Shown one piece after another: positions 53,870-62,656 of a DNA stretch of 64,000 bases. Source of the stretch: Arthrobacter sp. SLBN-122 (GTDB lineage: Bacteria > Actinomycetota > Actinomycetes > Actinomycetales > Micrococcaceae); NCBI RefSeq assembly GCF_006715165.1, contig NZ_VFMS01000001.1:3472001-3536000 (forward strand), given 5' to 3'. The notes beneath the pieces are model-generated. The model was not told where the DNA came from. It made no database searches and saw only the letters and a list, made by a program, of their open reading frames with translations. The first letter of the stretch is position 1. Each line of letters opens with the position of its first letter. Position numbers and translations under genes: made by a program.

Positions 53870-54232
53870 ATGAACGTCAGGACGATGACCGTGGCAGAAG
53901 TGCTTTCCACCGGAAGTCAGCCTGAACGTACCTGCATCGGATGCCGGAAAAAGGGCCCGCGGTCGCAGTTGCTCCGGCTCGTCGCCGAAGGCAGCGGGTC
54001 AACCGCTGTCCTGGTGGATGAACGACGCCGGATGTCTGGCCGGGGTGCATGGCTGCACCCCAGCGAATCGTGCCTGGCTCTTGCGGTCAAGCGGCGAGCA
54101 TTCGGACGCGCCCTTCCCGGCGCAACCGAAACAGCCGCCGTCGAACACTGGATCACGCGAGGCCCGAACGTTGACGCCGCCCCGGTGGCTGCAACACCAA
54201 CCGTCCAACCTGAAAGCGGGTCAGAAATCTGA
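53870..54232 (+). CDS. YlxR-family RNA-binding protein
   Basis: The protein has about 120 residues and contains the YlxR signature ERTCIGCRKKGPRSQLLRLV, GRGAWLHPSESCL and AVKRRAFGRALPG. Such proteins sit between nusA and infB and may bind RNA or RNase P. The start is uncertain: ATG 53870 and ATG 53885 are both possible and neither has a good ribosome binding site. The 164-base gap after nusA contains a -10-like TAGAAT (about 53775-53780). Confidence 0.88.
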   Translation: MNVRTMTVAEVLSTGSQPERTCIGCRKKGPRSQLLRLVAEGSGSTAVLVDERRRMSGRGAWLHPSESCLALAVKRRAFGRALPGATETAAVEHWITRGPNVDAAPVAATPTVQPESGSEI

Positions 54233-54384
54233 TGGAAACCCGATGAGTTCCCAGCGATGAGTGCGTAACGATGACAACTTTGTTGCGCTCTGCAATGGGC
54301 CCTTCCGCTGTAGTCGCGGCTGGGGTCCGCAGTAAGAAGTAGACGGTTCGTGCCTGGCTCGGTGCGGACCGAGACAGGAGAAAT

Positions 54385-57315
54385 GTGGCCAAGGTCCGCG
54401 TACACGAGCTCGCCAAAGAGCTCGGTATTACTTCCAAAGATGCAGTGACAAAACTGCAGGAACTGGGCGAATTCGTTCGCTCTGCCTCTTCCACCATTGA
54501 GGCCCCCGTTGTGCGTAAACTGCGCAACGCCTTCCCCGACGCCGCTGCCAAGTCAGCGGCACCGGCCGCAGCGCCTGCCGCTGCGCCCAAGGCACCTGCT
54601 CCCGCAGCAGAATCACGTCCTTCAGCACCGGCTCCCGGCCCTGCTGCGCCCAAGGCTCCGGCCCCCAAGGCACAGGCACAGGCTCCCGCTGCCCCCTCCG
54701 CGCCCGCACAGGCAGAGGCACCGGCCACGCCGGCCGCCGCGCCTGCCGCCCCTGCGGCTCCGTCCTCGGCTGCGCCCACCTCGGGTGCTCCGTCCACCGG
54801 TGCCAAGCCCGGTGCACGCCCGGCGCCCAAGGCCGACACCCCGGCTCCGTCCACCCGTCCGGGTGGATCCGCACCGGGTGCGTCCGGCCCCCGTCCCGGC
54901 GGTCCCCGCCCGGGTAACAACCCCTTCGCCACCTCGCAGGGCATGCCCCGCGGCCGCGGCGGAGACGGTGAACGCGCCCCCCGTCCGGGCAACAACCCCT
55001 TCGCCACCTCGCAGGGCATGCCCCGTCCCGGTGGCAGCCGTAACGACGGCGACCGGCCCGGCGGCCCCCGTCCCGCAGCCGGTGCAGGCGGGCCCCGTCC
55101 CGGCGGGCCGCGTCCCGCAGCCGGTGCCGGTGGACCCCGTCCCGCAGCCGGTGCAGGCGGACCCCGTCCGGGTGCACCCCGCCCCGGAGGTCCCCGTCCT
55201 ACTCCCGGCATGATGCCCAACCGCACTGAGCGTCCCGCACCCGCAGGTGCAGGCCGTCCCGGTGGCGGCGGCCGCGGTCCCGGACGCCCCGGCGGCGCAC
55301 CCGGCACCGGAGGTCCCGGTGCCGGCGGCGGTGCTCCCGCCGGTGGTGGCTTCGGCAAGGGCGGCCGCGGCCGCGGCGGCACCCAGGGTGCCTTCGGCAA
55401 GGGCGGCGCAGGCCGTGGCAAGCAGCGCAAGTCCAAGCGCGCCAAGCGCCAGGAACTTGAGCAGATGAGTGCCCCGTCGCTGGGTGGCGTGAGCGTACCC
55501 CGCGGCGACGGCAACACCGTCATCCGGCTCCGCCGTGGTTCGTCCATCACGGACTTCGCCGACAAGATCGAGGCAAACCCGGCCGCACTGGTGACCGTGC
55601 TGTTCCACCTTGGTGAAATGGCCACGGCAACGCAGTCGCTGGACGAGGAGACCTTCGCGCTGCTGGGCGAGGAGCTGGGCTACAAGCTCCAGGTCGTGTC
55701 GCCGGAAGACGAGGAGCGCGAGCTGCTCTCCGGGTTCGACATCGACTTCGATGCCGAGCTGGAAGCCGAAGGCGACGAGCAACTCGAGGCACGTCCTCCG
55801 GTTGTCACCGTCATGGGCCACGTCGACCACGGTAAGACCCGCCTGCTCGATGCCATCCGCAAGTCCGACGTCATGGCCGGCGAACACGGCGGCATCACGC
55901 AGCACATCGGTGCCTACCAGGTCACGCACAACCACGAAGGCGACGACCGCAAGATCACCTTCATCGATACCCCGGGTCACGAGGCGTTCACCGCCATGCG
56001 TGCCCGTGGTGCGAAGGTCACCGACATCGCCATCCTGGTGGTCGCAGCGGACGACGGCGTCATGCCGCAGACCGTTGAAGCGCTCAACCACGCCCAGGCG
56101 GCCAACGTGCCGATCGTCGTGGCAGTGAACAAGATCGACAAGGAAGGCGCCAACCCGGAGAAGGTCCGCGGCCAGCTGACCGAATACGGCCTGGTTCCCG
56201 AGGAATACGGTGGCGACACCATGTTCGTGGAGGTCTCTGCCCGCCAGAACCTCAACATCGACGAGCTGCTCGAGGCCGTCCTGCTCACCGCGGACGCCGC
56301 CCTGGACATGCGCGCCAACCCGAACAAGGACGCCCGCGGTATTGCGATCGAAGCCAACCTGGACAAGGGTCGCGGTGCCGTTGCCACCGTCCTGGTGCAG
56401 TCCGGTACGCTGCGCGTCGGCGACACCATCGTTGCAGGCACGGCCCACGGCCGTGTCCGTGCGATGTTCGACGACGACGGCAGCGCCCTGACCGAGGCCG
56501 GCCCGTCCCGCCCCGTCCAGGTGCTGGGTCTGTCCAACGTGCCGCGCGCCGGTGACACCTTCTTCGTGACCGCTGACGAGCGCACCGCCCGCCAGATCGC
56601 CGAGAAGCGCGAAGCCGCCGACCGCAACGCCGCCCTGGCCAAGCGCCGCAAGCGCATCAGCCTGGAAGACTTCGACCAGGCCGTCGCCGAAGGCAAGATC
56701 GACACCCTCAACCTCATCCTCAAGGGTGACGTGTCCGGTGCCGTGGAAGCCCTCGAAGACGCGCTGCTCAAGATCGATGTCGGGGAAGGCGTGCAGCTGC
56801 GCGTCATCCACCGCGGTGTGGGTGCCATCACCCAGAACGATGTCAACCTGGCAACGGTGGACTCCGCCGTCATCATCGGCTTCAACGTCAAGCCCGCCGA
56901 GCGGGTTGCCGAACTGGCAGACCGCGAAGGCGTGGACATGCGCTTCTACTCCGTCATCTACGCAGCAATCGATGACATCGAGGCAGCGCTCAAGGGCATG
57001 CTCAAGCCGGAATACGAAGAAGTCCAGCTCGGCACCGCCGAGGTCCGCGAAGTCTTCCGCTCCTCCAAGTTCGGAAACATCGCCGGCTCGATCGTCCGCT
57101 CGGGCATCATCCGCCGTAACACCAAGGCACGGATCAGCCGCGACGGCAAGATCATCGGTGACAACCTCACCGTTGAGACGCTTAAGCGCTTCAAGGACGA
57201 CGCCACCGAGGTCCGCACGGACTTCGAATGTGGTATCGGTCTTGGGTCGTACAACGACATCACCGAAGGCGACATCATCGAGACCTTCGAGATGCGCGAG
57301 AAGCCGCGCGTCTAG
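54385..57315 (+). CDS. infB: Translation initiation factor IF-2
   Basis: The 976-residue GTPase delivers fMet-tRNA to the 30S subunit. The N-terminal IF2_N domain begins [20 protein letters not shown]. Residues about 55-360 form a very long Ala/Pro/Gly/Arg-rich, disordered region with repeats. The GTPase core has G1 GHVDHGKT near 478, G3 DTPGHEA and G4 NKID, then domains II-IV. A GTG at 54385 follows CAGGAG. The long low-complexity region is characteristic of high-GC actinobacterial IF-2. The gap to ylxR (152 bases) holds nothing clear. Confidence 0.97.
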   Translation: MAKVRVHELAKELGITSKDAVTKLQELGEFVRSASSTIEAPVVRKLRNAFPDAAAKSAAPAAAPAAAPKAPAPAAESRPSAPAPGPAAPKAPAPKAQAQAPAAPSAPAQAEAPATPAAAPAAPAAPSSAAPTSGAPSTGAKPGARPAPKADTPAPSTRPGGSAPGASGPRPGGPRPGNNPFATSQGMPRGRGGDGERAPRPGNNPFATSQGMPRPGGSRNDGDRPGGPRPAAGAGGPRPGGPRPAAGAGGPRPAAGAGGPRPGAPRPGGPRPTPGMMPNRTERPAPAGAGRPGGGGRGPGRPGGAPGTGGPGAGGGAPAGGGFGKGGRGRGGTQGAFGKGGAGRGKQRKSKRAKRQELEQMSAPSLGGVSVPRGDGNTVIRLRRGSSITDFADKIEANPAALVTVLFHLGEMATATQSLDEETFALLGEELGYKLQVVSPEDEERELLSGFDIDFDAELEAEGDEQLEARPPVVTVMGHVDHGKTRLLDAIRKSDVMAGEHGGITQHIGAYQVTHNHEGDDRKITFIDTPGHEAFTAMRARGAKVTDIAILVVAADDGVMPQTVEALNHAQAANVPIVVAVNKIDKEGANPEKVRGQLTEYGLVPEEYGGDTMFVEVSARQNLNIDELLEAVLLTADAALDMRANPNKDARGIAIEANLDKGRGAVATVLVQSGTLRVGDTIVAGTAHGRVRAMFDDDGSALTEAGPSRPVQVLGLSNVPRAGDTFFVTADERTARQIAEKREAADRNAALAKRRKRISLEDFDQAVAEGKIDTLNLILKGDVSGAVEALEDALLKIDVGEGVQLRVIHRGVGAITQNDVNLATVDSAVIIGFNVKPAERVAELADREGVDMRFYSVIYAAIDDIEAALKGMLKPEYEEVQLGTAEVREVFRSSKFGNIAGSIVRSGIIRRNTKARISRDGKIIGDNLTVETLKRFKDDATEVRTDFECGIGLGSYNDITEGDIIETFEMREKPRV
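54916..55025 (+). repeat. 35-bp direct repeat inside infB
   Basis: An identical 35-base unit occurs at 54916-54950 and 54991-55025, a 75-base period in frame. It encodes [12 protein letters not shown] within the disordered N-terminal region of IF-2. Shorter Gly/Pro/Arg/Ala repeats follow at about 55060-55200. Confidence 0.9.
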
Positions 57316-57327
57316 TCTGTCTGTTGT

Positions 57328-57403
57328 GGGGCCGTCGGAATTTTTCCGGCGGCCCCGCCCCTTCGCTGGGCGGCTTGGGATCTTCGATCCCGCGCCGCCC
57401 AGC
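57328..57403 (+). promoter_or_regulatory. Two strong hairpins between infB and rbfA
   Basis: Hairpin 1 pairs GGGGCCGTCGG (57328-57338) with CCGGCGGCCCC (57346-57356), one G-T pair, loop AATTTTT. Hairpin 2 pairs GCTGGGCGGC (57365-57374) with GCCGCCCAGC (57394-57403), with an inner GGGATC/GATCCC stem. Neither is followed by a T tract. They sit 13 bases after infB and about 155 bases before rbfA, so they may slow transcription or protect mRNA ends. The remaining gap to 57558 contains the AT-rich stretch TTTTTCTTTTTATAGGAG next to the rbfA ribosome binding site. Confidence 0.65.
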
Positions 57404-57558
57404 TCCGGCAGGCCCGATGCCACTCCCGGGCCGCCGGAGAAAATCCCGCCGGGTCCGTCGTTGGCTCGCCTTGGTCCGTGGCACATAACTGAAACGTTCG
57501 AGGCAGCTCCTGTGCCGCCGTCGTACGTCCCAAATTTTTCTTTTTATAGGAGTTGTTC

Positions 57559-58068
57559 ATGGCTGATCCGGCACGTGCTGCCAAGTTGGCGCAGCGGATT
57601 AAGGTTGTTGTTGCTGAGGCTCTGGGCCGGAAGGTCAAGGATCCCCGGCTGGAGGGCATTACTGTTACTGATGCCCGCGTGACCAATGATCTGCAGCATG
57701 CCACCGTTTATTACACTGTCTTCGGCGACCAGGCTGTCCAGGCTGATGCTGCCAAGGGGCTTGAGAAGGCCAAGGGTGTGCTCCGGCAGGAAGTTGGACG
57801 CAACATTACTGTGCGCCTGACCCCCACCCTTGAGTTCGTGGCCGACCAGATTCCGGTCAATGCCTCCAACCTGGAGGAACTGCTGCGCGAGGCCAAGAAG
57901 CGGGATGCCGAGGTTGCTGCCCTGGCTGCCAACGCCCGGCACGCCGGCGATGCGGACCCGTACAAGTCCGACGCCGTGGCGGAAGTGGACATTGACGAGG
58001 ACGACTTCGACGAAGAGGACCTGGACCTCTCCGATGATGAGGACCTCGACGAGGACGGCAACAAGTAG
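57559..58068 (+). CDS. rbfA: Ribosome-binding factor A
   Basis: The 169-residue protein has the RbfA KH-like domain (about 1-120) with RAAKLAQRIKVVVAEALGRKVKDPRL, VTDARVTNDLQHATVYYTVFG and LTPTLEFVADQIPVNASNLEELL. A long acidic tail follows (VDIDEDDFDEEDLDLSDDED). It binds helix 1 of 16S rRNA in 30S maturation. TAGGAG precedes ATG 57559. The gene uses many more T-ending codons (GTT, GCT, GAT, ATT) than its neighbours, and its leader is AT-rich. Confidence 0.96.
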   Translation: MADPARAAKLAQRIKVVVAEALGRKVKDPRLEGITVTDARVTNDLQHATVYYTVFGDQAVQADAAKGLEKAKGVLRQEVGRNITVRLTPTLEFVADQIPVNASNLEELLREAKKRDAEVAALAANARHAGDADPYKSDAVAEVDIDEDDFDEEDLDLSDDEDLDEDGNK

Positions 58069-58093
58069 TCATCAGCAACAGCCCAGCGGCATG

Positions 58094-58128
58094 AAAACGG
58101 CAGGACCCAATGTGGGTCCTGCCGTTTT
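58094..58128 (+). terminator. Bidirectional terminator between rbfA and the ScyD/E-like gene
   Basis: AAAACGGCAGGACCCA (58094-58109) pairs perfectly with TGGGTCCTGCCGTTTT (58113-58128), loop ATG. The symmetric A/T flanks give a T tract in both directions, fitting two convergent genes. It begins 26 bases after the rbfA stop and ends 13 bases before the ScyD/E-like stop. Confidence 0.93.
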
Positions 58129-58140
58129 GTTGTTGTGGCC

Positions 58141-59268
58141 TTAGTGGAGGTCCACCTCGATCAGGCGTCCACCGGGCTCCGCCATGGGAGCGGAGGGCCC
58201 CTCAGGATCCGACACGCCTACCAGGGCATCCACCGTTGCGAAGACGTCCCCGCCCCTGAACTCAACATCGGCAGGCATGTTCACTGTCAGGAAATGCGAT
58301 CGATCGCCCTCGGAGTTGAACTTCAGGATTTCCCCGCCGAACAGGGATGCGACATACACATCACCCTTGTCGGTCACGGCCAGCCCCGTAGGCGTGAGGA
58401 TGTGGTCCTGCCACAGTTTCGTCTCGCCGGTCCAGGGATTGATCTTGAAGATGGCACCGCGGGCACCGAGCGAGCCCGGTTCTCCGCCAGGGAGCGATGA
58501 CACGTACAGCCAGCCGTCCGGACCTATCTCCACGTCGGTGGGAACAGGCTCGAAGGCATACGTGAATCCGGCACACGCAGGTGCACCAAAATGATCCGCA
58601 ACATCCTCTGTCAGCTTCGCCGGTCGGGGCGGAAGGACTGCCACTGTAGAAATGCGGCCGGAGTCAAGATCGACCTTGAGGACGGCGTTTGCGCCTGCGT
58701 CAGCGACGTAGGCCGTATCTTTCCAGAGGGCCAAGGCGTAGGGGTGGGAGTCGATGTCCCCTGTGTACTGAGCCGGCGGGGCGTCCTTCGGTGCTCCGGC
58801 TTCGGTCAGGCATTGCTGGCTGACATCATCCCCGAAGCCATAGTGCTGCTTGCGGTCGGGATTGACACTCCGCTCGTAGTCGGCGAGGCTGGCGATTTTG
58901 TCCACATCGCCGTTGGAGTCGATGGACTTCAGGTGGCTGTGGAGTGCGGCAGGATCACCTTGTCCGGCACCGATGCTCTCCAGGAAGTACGTGGTGTCGC
59001 CGCGTGTTTCAGCTCCGGCGACCTCCCAGCCCTTCTCCGCGGTGTAGACGTCCTTGCGGTCCCCGTCGTGCTCGACGCGCGTGAGGATTCCAGCGAAATC
59101 CTGGCTGACGCGAACGGTTTCGCCGTCCCCTACGGCGAGGTGGAGGGGCGAGACGAGGCCTGTGGCCATGACTTCGTAATCAGGGTCGTGGCTGGAAGCA
59201 AACGCCGGGCCCGTCTGGACCACCATGGCAGCGGCCAAGCAGCCGATAAAGGTTATTTTTCGTTTCAT
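58141..59268 (-). CDS. ScyD/ScyE-like secreted beta-propeller protein
   Basis: The 375-residue protein has a Sec signal peptide (about 1-24, ending AFASS) and repeated blade-like elements typical of SMP/NHL-like propellers: YEVMATGLVSPLHLAVGDGETVRVSQDF, YALALWKDTAYVADAGANAVLKVDLD, GPDGWLYVSSLPGG, and LAVTDKGDVYVASLFGGEILKF. ScyD/ScyE names come from scytonemin-related genes; the family is broader and the role here is unknown. Its codon use is less GC-strict than that of surrounding genes, which may indicate transfer. It is bounded by a terminator and a divergent gene. Confidence 0.85.
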   Translation of the reverse strand: MKRKITFIGCLAAAMVVQTGPAFASSHDPDYEVMATGLVSPLHLAVGDGETVRVSQDFAGILTRVEHDGDRKDVYTAEKGWEVAGAETRGDTTYFLESIGAGQGDPAALHSHLKSIDSNGDVDKIASLADYERSVNPDRKQHYGFGDDVSQQCLTEAGAPKDAPPAQYTGDIDSHPYALALWKDTAYVADAGANAVLKVDLDSGRISTVAVLPPRPAKLTEDVADHFGAPACAGFTYAFEPVPTDVEIGPDGWLYVSSLPGGEPGSLGARGAIFKINPWTGETKLWQDHILTPTGLAVTDKGDVYVASLFGGEILKFNSEGDRSHFLTVNMPADVEFRGGDVFATVDALVGVSDPEGPSAPMAEPGGRLIEVDLH

Positions 59269-59373
59269 TGGATTCTCCGGGGTGCGAGATGCCCTTGCGG
59301 GCTGGATATGAAGCCTCCGAAGAGGCGGATGTTATCCCCCGGGCGCAAGCGTAGGCCCCTACCAGCGGGTAGT

Positions 59374-59419
59374 CGTTGGGGGCATCCCCCCTTTCTGGCC
59401 CCAATTTCGTCCCCCAACG
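59374..59419 (+). repeat. Inverted repeat upstream of the deaminase gene
   Basis: The arms CGTTGGGGG (59374-59382) and CCCCCAACG (59411-59419) are perfect, separated by 28 bases. The centre is about 50 bases before the deaminase ATG and about 130 bases before the divergent ScyD/E-like ATG. It may be an operator or structural element of the divergent region. Confidence 0.6.
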
Positions 59420-59444
59420 GGGCACCTGTGGCTAGGATCGTGCT

Positions 59445-59984
59445 ATGACGTCCGCAGACCACGGCAACAGGGGCTTGCAGCACCCCGAATCTGCTCAGCA
59501 CCCCGAATCTGCCCACCATCCCGGACAGGCTCAATACCTTGAACAGGCCGTGGAACTGGCCACGCACAACGTCGCTGAGGGCGGCGGGCCATTCGGTGCG
59601 GTGGTGGTGACGCCTGACGGACGCGTCCATACCGGAGTCAACAGGGTGACCAGGGATAACGATCCCACCGCCCATGCGGAAGTGGTGGCCATCCGGGCGG
59701 CGGCCGCGGCTACATCCGATTTCGACCTGGCCGGTTCGGTCCTCTACGCAAGCTGCGAGCCGTGCCCCATGTGCCTGGCGTCCGCCTTGTGGGCCAGGAT
59801 CGGCCGCGTCTACTACGCAGCAGACCGGCACGGGGCCGCGGCGGCAGGCTTCGATGACGCGCTCTTCTATGACTACTTCAGTGGCGCGGCGCCGGAGCTG
59901 ATGCCGGTCACCAAGGGTGACATCCCGACGTCGGACGTCCCCTTCCAGGCGTGGCGCGCCTTTGACAGCAGGAAGGAATATTAG
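59445..59984 (+). CDS. Nucleoside/guanine deaminase-like (CDA-fold) protein
   Basis: The 179-residue zinc enzyme has the cytidine-deaminase-fold motifs HAEVVAIRAA (H77, E79) and SCEPCPMC (C107, C110). The C-terminal AAGFDDALFYDYF is typical of guanine deaminase-like proteins of the GuaD type. It probably deaminates guanine or a related purine. The first 30 residues are an extension with a duplicated HPESAQ unit. TAGGAT (59433-59438) ends six bases before the ATG, so the mRNA should be leaderless. The next gene starts two bases after the stop. Confidence 0.88.
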   Translation: MTSADHGNRGLQHPESAQHPESAHHPGQAQYLEQAVELATHNVAEGGGPFGAVVVTPDGRVHTGVNRVTRDNDPTAHAEVVAIRAAAAATSDFDLAGSVLYASCEPCPMCLASALWARIGRVYYAADRHGAAAAGFDDALFYDYFSGAAPELMPVTKGDIPTSDVPFQAWRAFDSRKEY

Positions 59985-59986
59985 TC

Positions 59987-60424
59987 ATGGAACCCACACT
60001 CTTGAGCTGCCCGGCCTGCGGCAAGACCAACCGGGTTCCGGCCAGGGCTTCGGGCCACCCGCGCTGCGGCAACTGCAAGGCGGACCTGCCCTGGATCGTA
60101 TCCGCAGGCGACAGCGACTTCGCGGCCGTGGCGGAGCAATCCCCGGTTCCGGTGTTGGTCGACTTCTGGGCGGCGTGGTGCGGACCCTGCCGGATGGTCA
60201 GCCCGGTCCTGGACAAGCTGGCCAGGGAACGGCCCGGGAAGATCAAGCTGGTGAAGGTGGATGTGGATACGTCTCCCGGCCTGTCGCAGCGGTTCGATGT
60301 GCAGGCCATTCCCACCTTGATGGTGCTTGTTGACGGAAAGGTGGCAGCGCGCCAGGCCGGCGCCGCACCGGCGGAGGTCCTCCGTTCCTGGCTGGACAAG
60401 GCCCTCGCCGGCGCCCGCAGCTAG
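59987..60424 (+). CDS. Thioredoxin with N-terminal zinc ribbon (TrxC type)
   Basis: The 145-residue protein has a zinc-ribbon N-terminus (C8, C11, C27, C30 in CPAC and CGNC) and a thioredoxin domain with the WCGPC active site (C65, C68) and cis-Pro motif QAIPTLMVLVDG. This architecture is that of thioredoxin 2 (TrxC), a cytoplasmic disulfide reductase linked to oxidative stress. It is co-transcribed with the deaminase, with a two-base gap, and converges on the aminotransferase. Confidence 0.94.
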   Translation: MEPTLLSCPACGKTNRVPARASGHPRCGNCKADLPWIVSAGDSDFAAVAEQSPVPVLVDFWAAWCGPCRMVSPVLDKLARERPGKIKLVKVDVDTSPGLSQRFDVQAIPTLMVLVDGKVAARQAGAAPAEVLRSWLDKALAGARS

Positions 60425-60460
60425 CTGGAAACGGAGCGCTCGAAACCCGGCACCAGCCGT

Positions 60461-61618
60461 CTACGGCCGGGCGTCCGGAAGCCGGGACAGCCCATCCAGC
60501 AGATCCTGTTTCCGGCCGCACAGCGCGATCCGGACCCACCCCTCGCCAATGGAGCCGAAAGCGGTCCCCGGAGCCAGCGCCACGCCGGAGTCTGCGAGAA
60601 AACGCCGAACCCAGGCCCGCACATCCCCGCCGCTCACATGGGACATATCAGCCCACAGGTAGAACGCGCCCTGCGCCGGAAGGTACCGGATCCCCTTCGC
60701 TGCCAGCACCGCAGAGGCGGCGTCCCGGTTCTCCCGGTAGTGCTGGTGGGCGTGCCGGACGTAGTCCTGGGGCCCGGTCAGCGCCGCCAGCGCCGCATAC
60801 TGCGGCGCAGAGGCCACGCACGAGACGATCGATTCCATGACGTTGTCCATCTTCTGTTTGAGCCCTGGCGGGCAGACCAGGGCGCCGATGCGCAGCCCGG
60901 TCAGGCCGTAGGTCTTGGACAGTGTCAGCGACGTGAACACGCGCGCATCCGCCGCGGTGCCGCCGTCGAACCTTGCCGGGCTGACGTGGGGCACATCGTA
61001 GGTGAACGCCTCGTAGCACTCGTCCGAGACCACCCAGATGTCGTGCCGACGGGCCAAATCCATCAGTTCCCGGACCACTTCTTCACCAAGCACGGCGCCG
61101 AGCGGGTTGGAGGGGGAGTTGAGGACCAGCACCCGGGTGCGGCTGGTGATCAGCGCCTCCACATCGGCTACCCGCGGCTGGAAGCCGTATTCGGGGTGCA
61201 GCGGATAGCCCACGGGGACGGCATTGAGCAGCCGGCTGGTCATGGCAAAGGTGGGATAGCCCGGGTTGGGGATCAGGATTTCGTCGCCGGGGGACAGCAG
61301 TAGGCTCATGGCGAAGTGCAGGCCCTGTTGCGCGCCGGACACCACATAGACGCGGTCGGCGCCGACGTCGACTCCCTGTTCTTCCCGGAACCTGGCAGCG
61401 AACGCCTCACGGAGGGCGGGAATCCCGGCGTTGGGCGTGTAGTTGGTTTCGTCGCGGTCCAGGCAGGCGATGCCTGCATCCAGGACGTGGCGGGGGAGCG
61501 GAAAGCCGGGCTCCCCGATGCTCAATATGATGGCGCCGGGGGTACGCCACGCAGCCTCGGTGATCTCGCGGATCTGGTTGACGGGCACGTCGCGGACATG
61601 GGCGGCAAGCTCAGGCAT
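60461..61618 (-). CDS. PLP-dependent aminotransferase, class I/II
   Basis: The 385-residue protein has fold-type I features: SIGEPGFPLP, NYTPNAGIPALREAFA, PNPGYPTF, NSPSNPLGAV, VVSDECYEAFTYD and TSLTLSKTYGLTGLRIGAL with the Schiff-base Lys (SLSK-type). It resembles aspartate/aromatic aminotransferases. The substrate is unknown. TAGGAT on the minus strand (61626-61631) lies seven bases before ATG 61618, which supports that start as leaderless; the frame is open to 61822. It is divergent from truB. Confidence 0.9.
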   Translation of the reverse strand: MPELAAHVRDVPVNQIREITEAAWRTPGAIILSIGEPGFPLPRHVLDAGIACLDRDETNYTPNAGIPALREAFAARFREEQGVDVGADRVYVVSGAQQGLHFAMSLLLSPGDEILIPNPGYPTFAMTSRLLNAVPVGYPLHPEYGFQPRVADVEALITSRTRVLVLNSPSNPLGAVLGEEVVRELMDLARRHDIWVVSDECYEAFTYDVPHVSPARFDGGTAADARVFTSLTLSKTYGLTGLRIGALVCPPGLKQKMDNVMESIVSCVASAPQYAALAALTGPQDYVRHAHQHYRENRDAASAVLAAKGIRYLPAQGAFYLWADMSHVSGGDVRAWVRRFLADSGVALAPGTAFGSIGEGWVRIALCGRKQDLLDGLSRLPDARP

Positions 61619-61720
61619 GCCAGCCATCCTAGCCGTCCCTGCGGGACTGCCGCCGAGCGTGCCGTGACGGGCCGCAGTGGGTGGGCAGGCGGGCCTACCA
61701 GCGCCGATATACTGGGAGGC

Positions 61721-62653
61721 GTGCTTTCTGGACTGGTGATAGTGGACAAGCCGCAGGGATGGACCAGCCATGATGTGGTTGGCCGGATGCGGCGCCTCGC
61801 AGGGACCCGGAAAGTGGGGCACGCAGGAACCCTGGACCCGATGGCCACCGGCGTCCTGGTGATCGGCATCAACAAGGCAACGCGCTTGCTCACCTACATC
61901 GTGGGCACCTCAAAGACCTACACCGCCACAATCCGGCTGGGCCAGTCCACCGTCACCGATGACGCGGAAGGGGAGGTCACTGCCACCACCGGCACGTCCG
62001 GCGTCAGCGAGCAGGCAATTTTCGACGGCGTCGCGGCCCTCACGGGCGACATCCAGCAGGTGCCCAGCAGCGTCAGCGCCATCAAAGTGAACGGCGAACG
62101 CGCCTATGCGCGCGTGCGGTCGGGTGAGGATGTGAAGCTGGCCTCACGCCCCGTCACCATCCACCGGTTCGAGGTGCACGCCATTTCGCGAAACCCCGAG
62201 GCGGATGTGGTTGACCTCGACGTCACGGTCGAATGCTCCTCCGGTACGTACATCCGCGCCCTGGCCAGGGACCTTGGCAATGCCCTCGGCGTGGGAGGCC
62301 ACCTCACCGTCCTCCGCAGGACCCACGTGGGCCCCTATTCCCTCGATCAGGCGCGCACTCTTGAACAGCTGGCCGAAGAGTTCAACGTCCTTGAAATGTC
62401 GCAGGCTGCGCGCGCGCTGATGCCCAACCGCGAACTCAGCGCCGAGGAAGCCACTGAGATCTCCTTCGGGCGGCGCATTGCTGCCGGGGCCGCCGCCGGC
62501 GCTCCCGGTGCTGCCACCGCCGAACATCCCGCCGCTGCCTTCGCCCCCGACGGAAGCCTGGTGGCCCTTCTTGCCGACGCCGGCAGCTACGCCAAGCCGG
62601 TGCTCGTCTTCGCCCCCGCCTCCGGCGCTGCCGCAACCGCAGCGGAGGCCTAA
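61721..62653 (+). CDS. truB: tRNA pseudouridine(55) synthase
   Basis: The 310-residue enzyme makes pseudouridine 55 in tRNA. The conserved start is GLVIVDKPQGWTSHDVVG, and the catalytic Asp is D39 in VGHAGTLDPMATGVL. GERAYARVRSGE and ECSSGTYIRALARDLG follow. The start is GTG 61721. Both a -10-like TATACT (61708-61713, seven bases upstream) and GGGAGG are present, so leadered and leaderless modes are both possible. An Ala-rich C-terminal tail is added. Confidence 0.97.
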   Translation: MLSGLVIVDKPQGWTSHDVVGRMRRLAGTRKVGHAGTLDPMATGVLVIGINKATRLLTYIVGTSKTYTATIRLGQSTVTDDAEGEVTATTGTSGVSEQAIFDGVAALTGDIQQVPSSVSAIKVNGERAYARVRSGEDVKLASRPVTIHRFEVHAISRNPEADVVDLDVTVECSSGTYIRALARDLGNALGVGGHLTVLRRTHVGPYSLDQARTLEQLAEEFNVLEMSQAARALMPNRELSAEEATEISFGRRIAAGAAAGAPGAATAEHPAAAFAPDGSLVALLADAGSYAKPVLVFAPASGAAATAAEA

Positions 62654-62656
62654 AGC

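Noticed and set aside
54916..55025. Direct repeats as a CRISPR array
   Set aside because: There are only two exact copies, inside a coding frame, without further units or cas genes.
54622..57486. A 954-codon minus-strand frame opposite infB, and a 490-codon frame at 54153-55625
   Set aside because: Both are low-complexity shadows created by the GC-rich infB coding strand; IF-2 is unmistakable on the plus strand.
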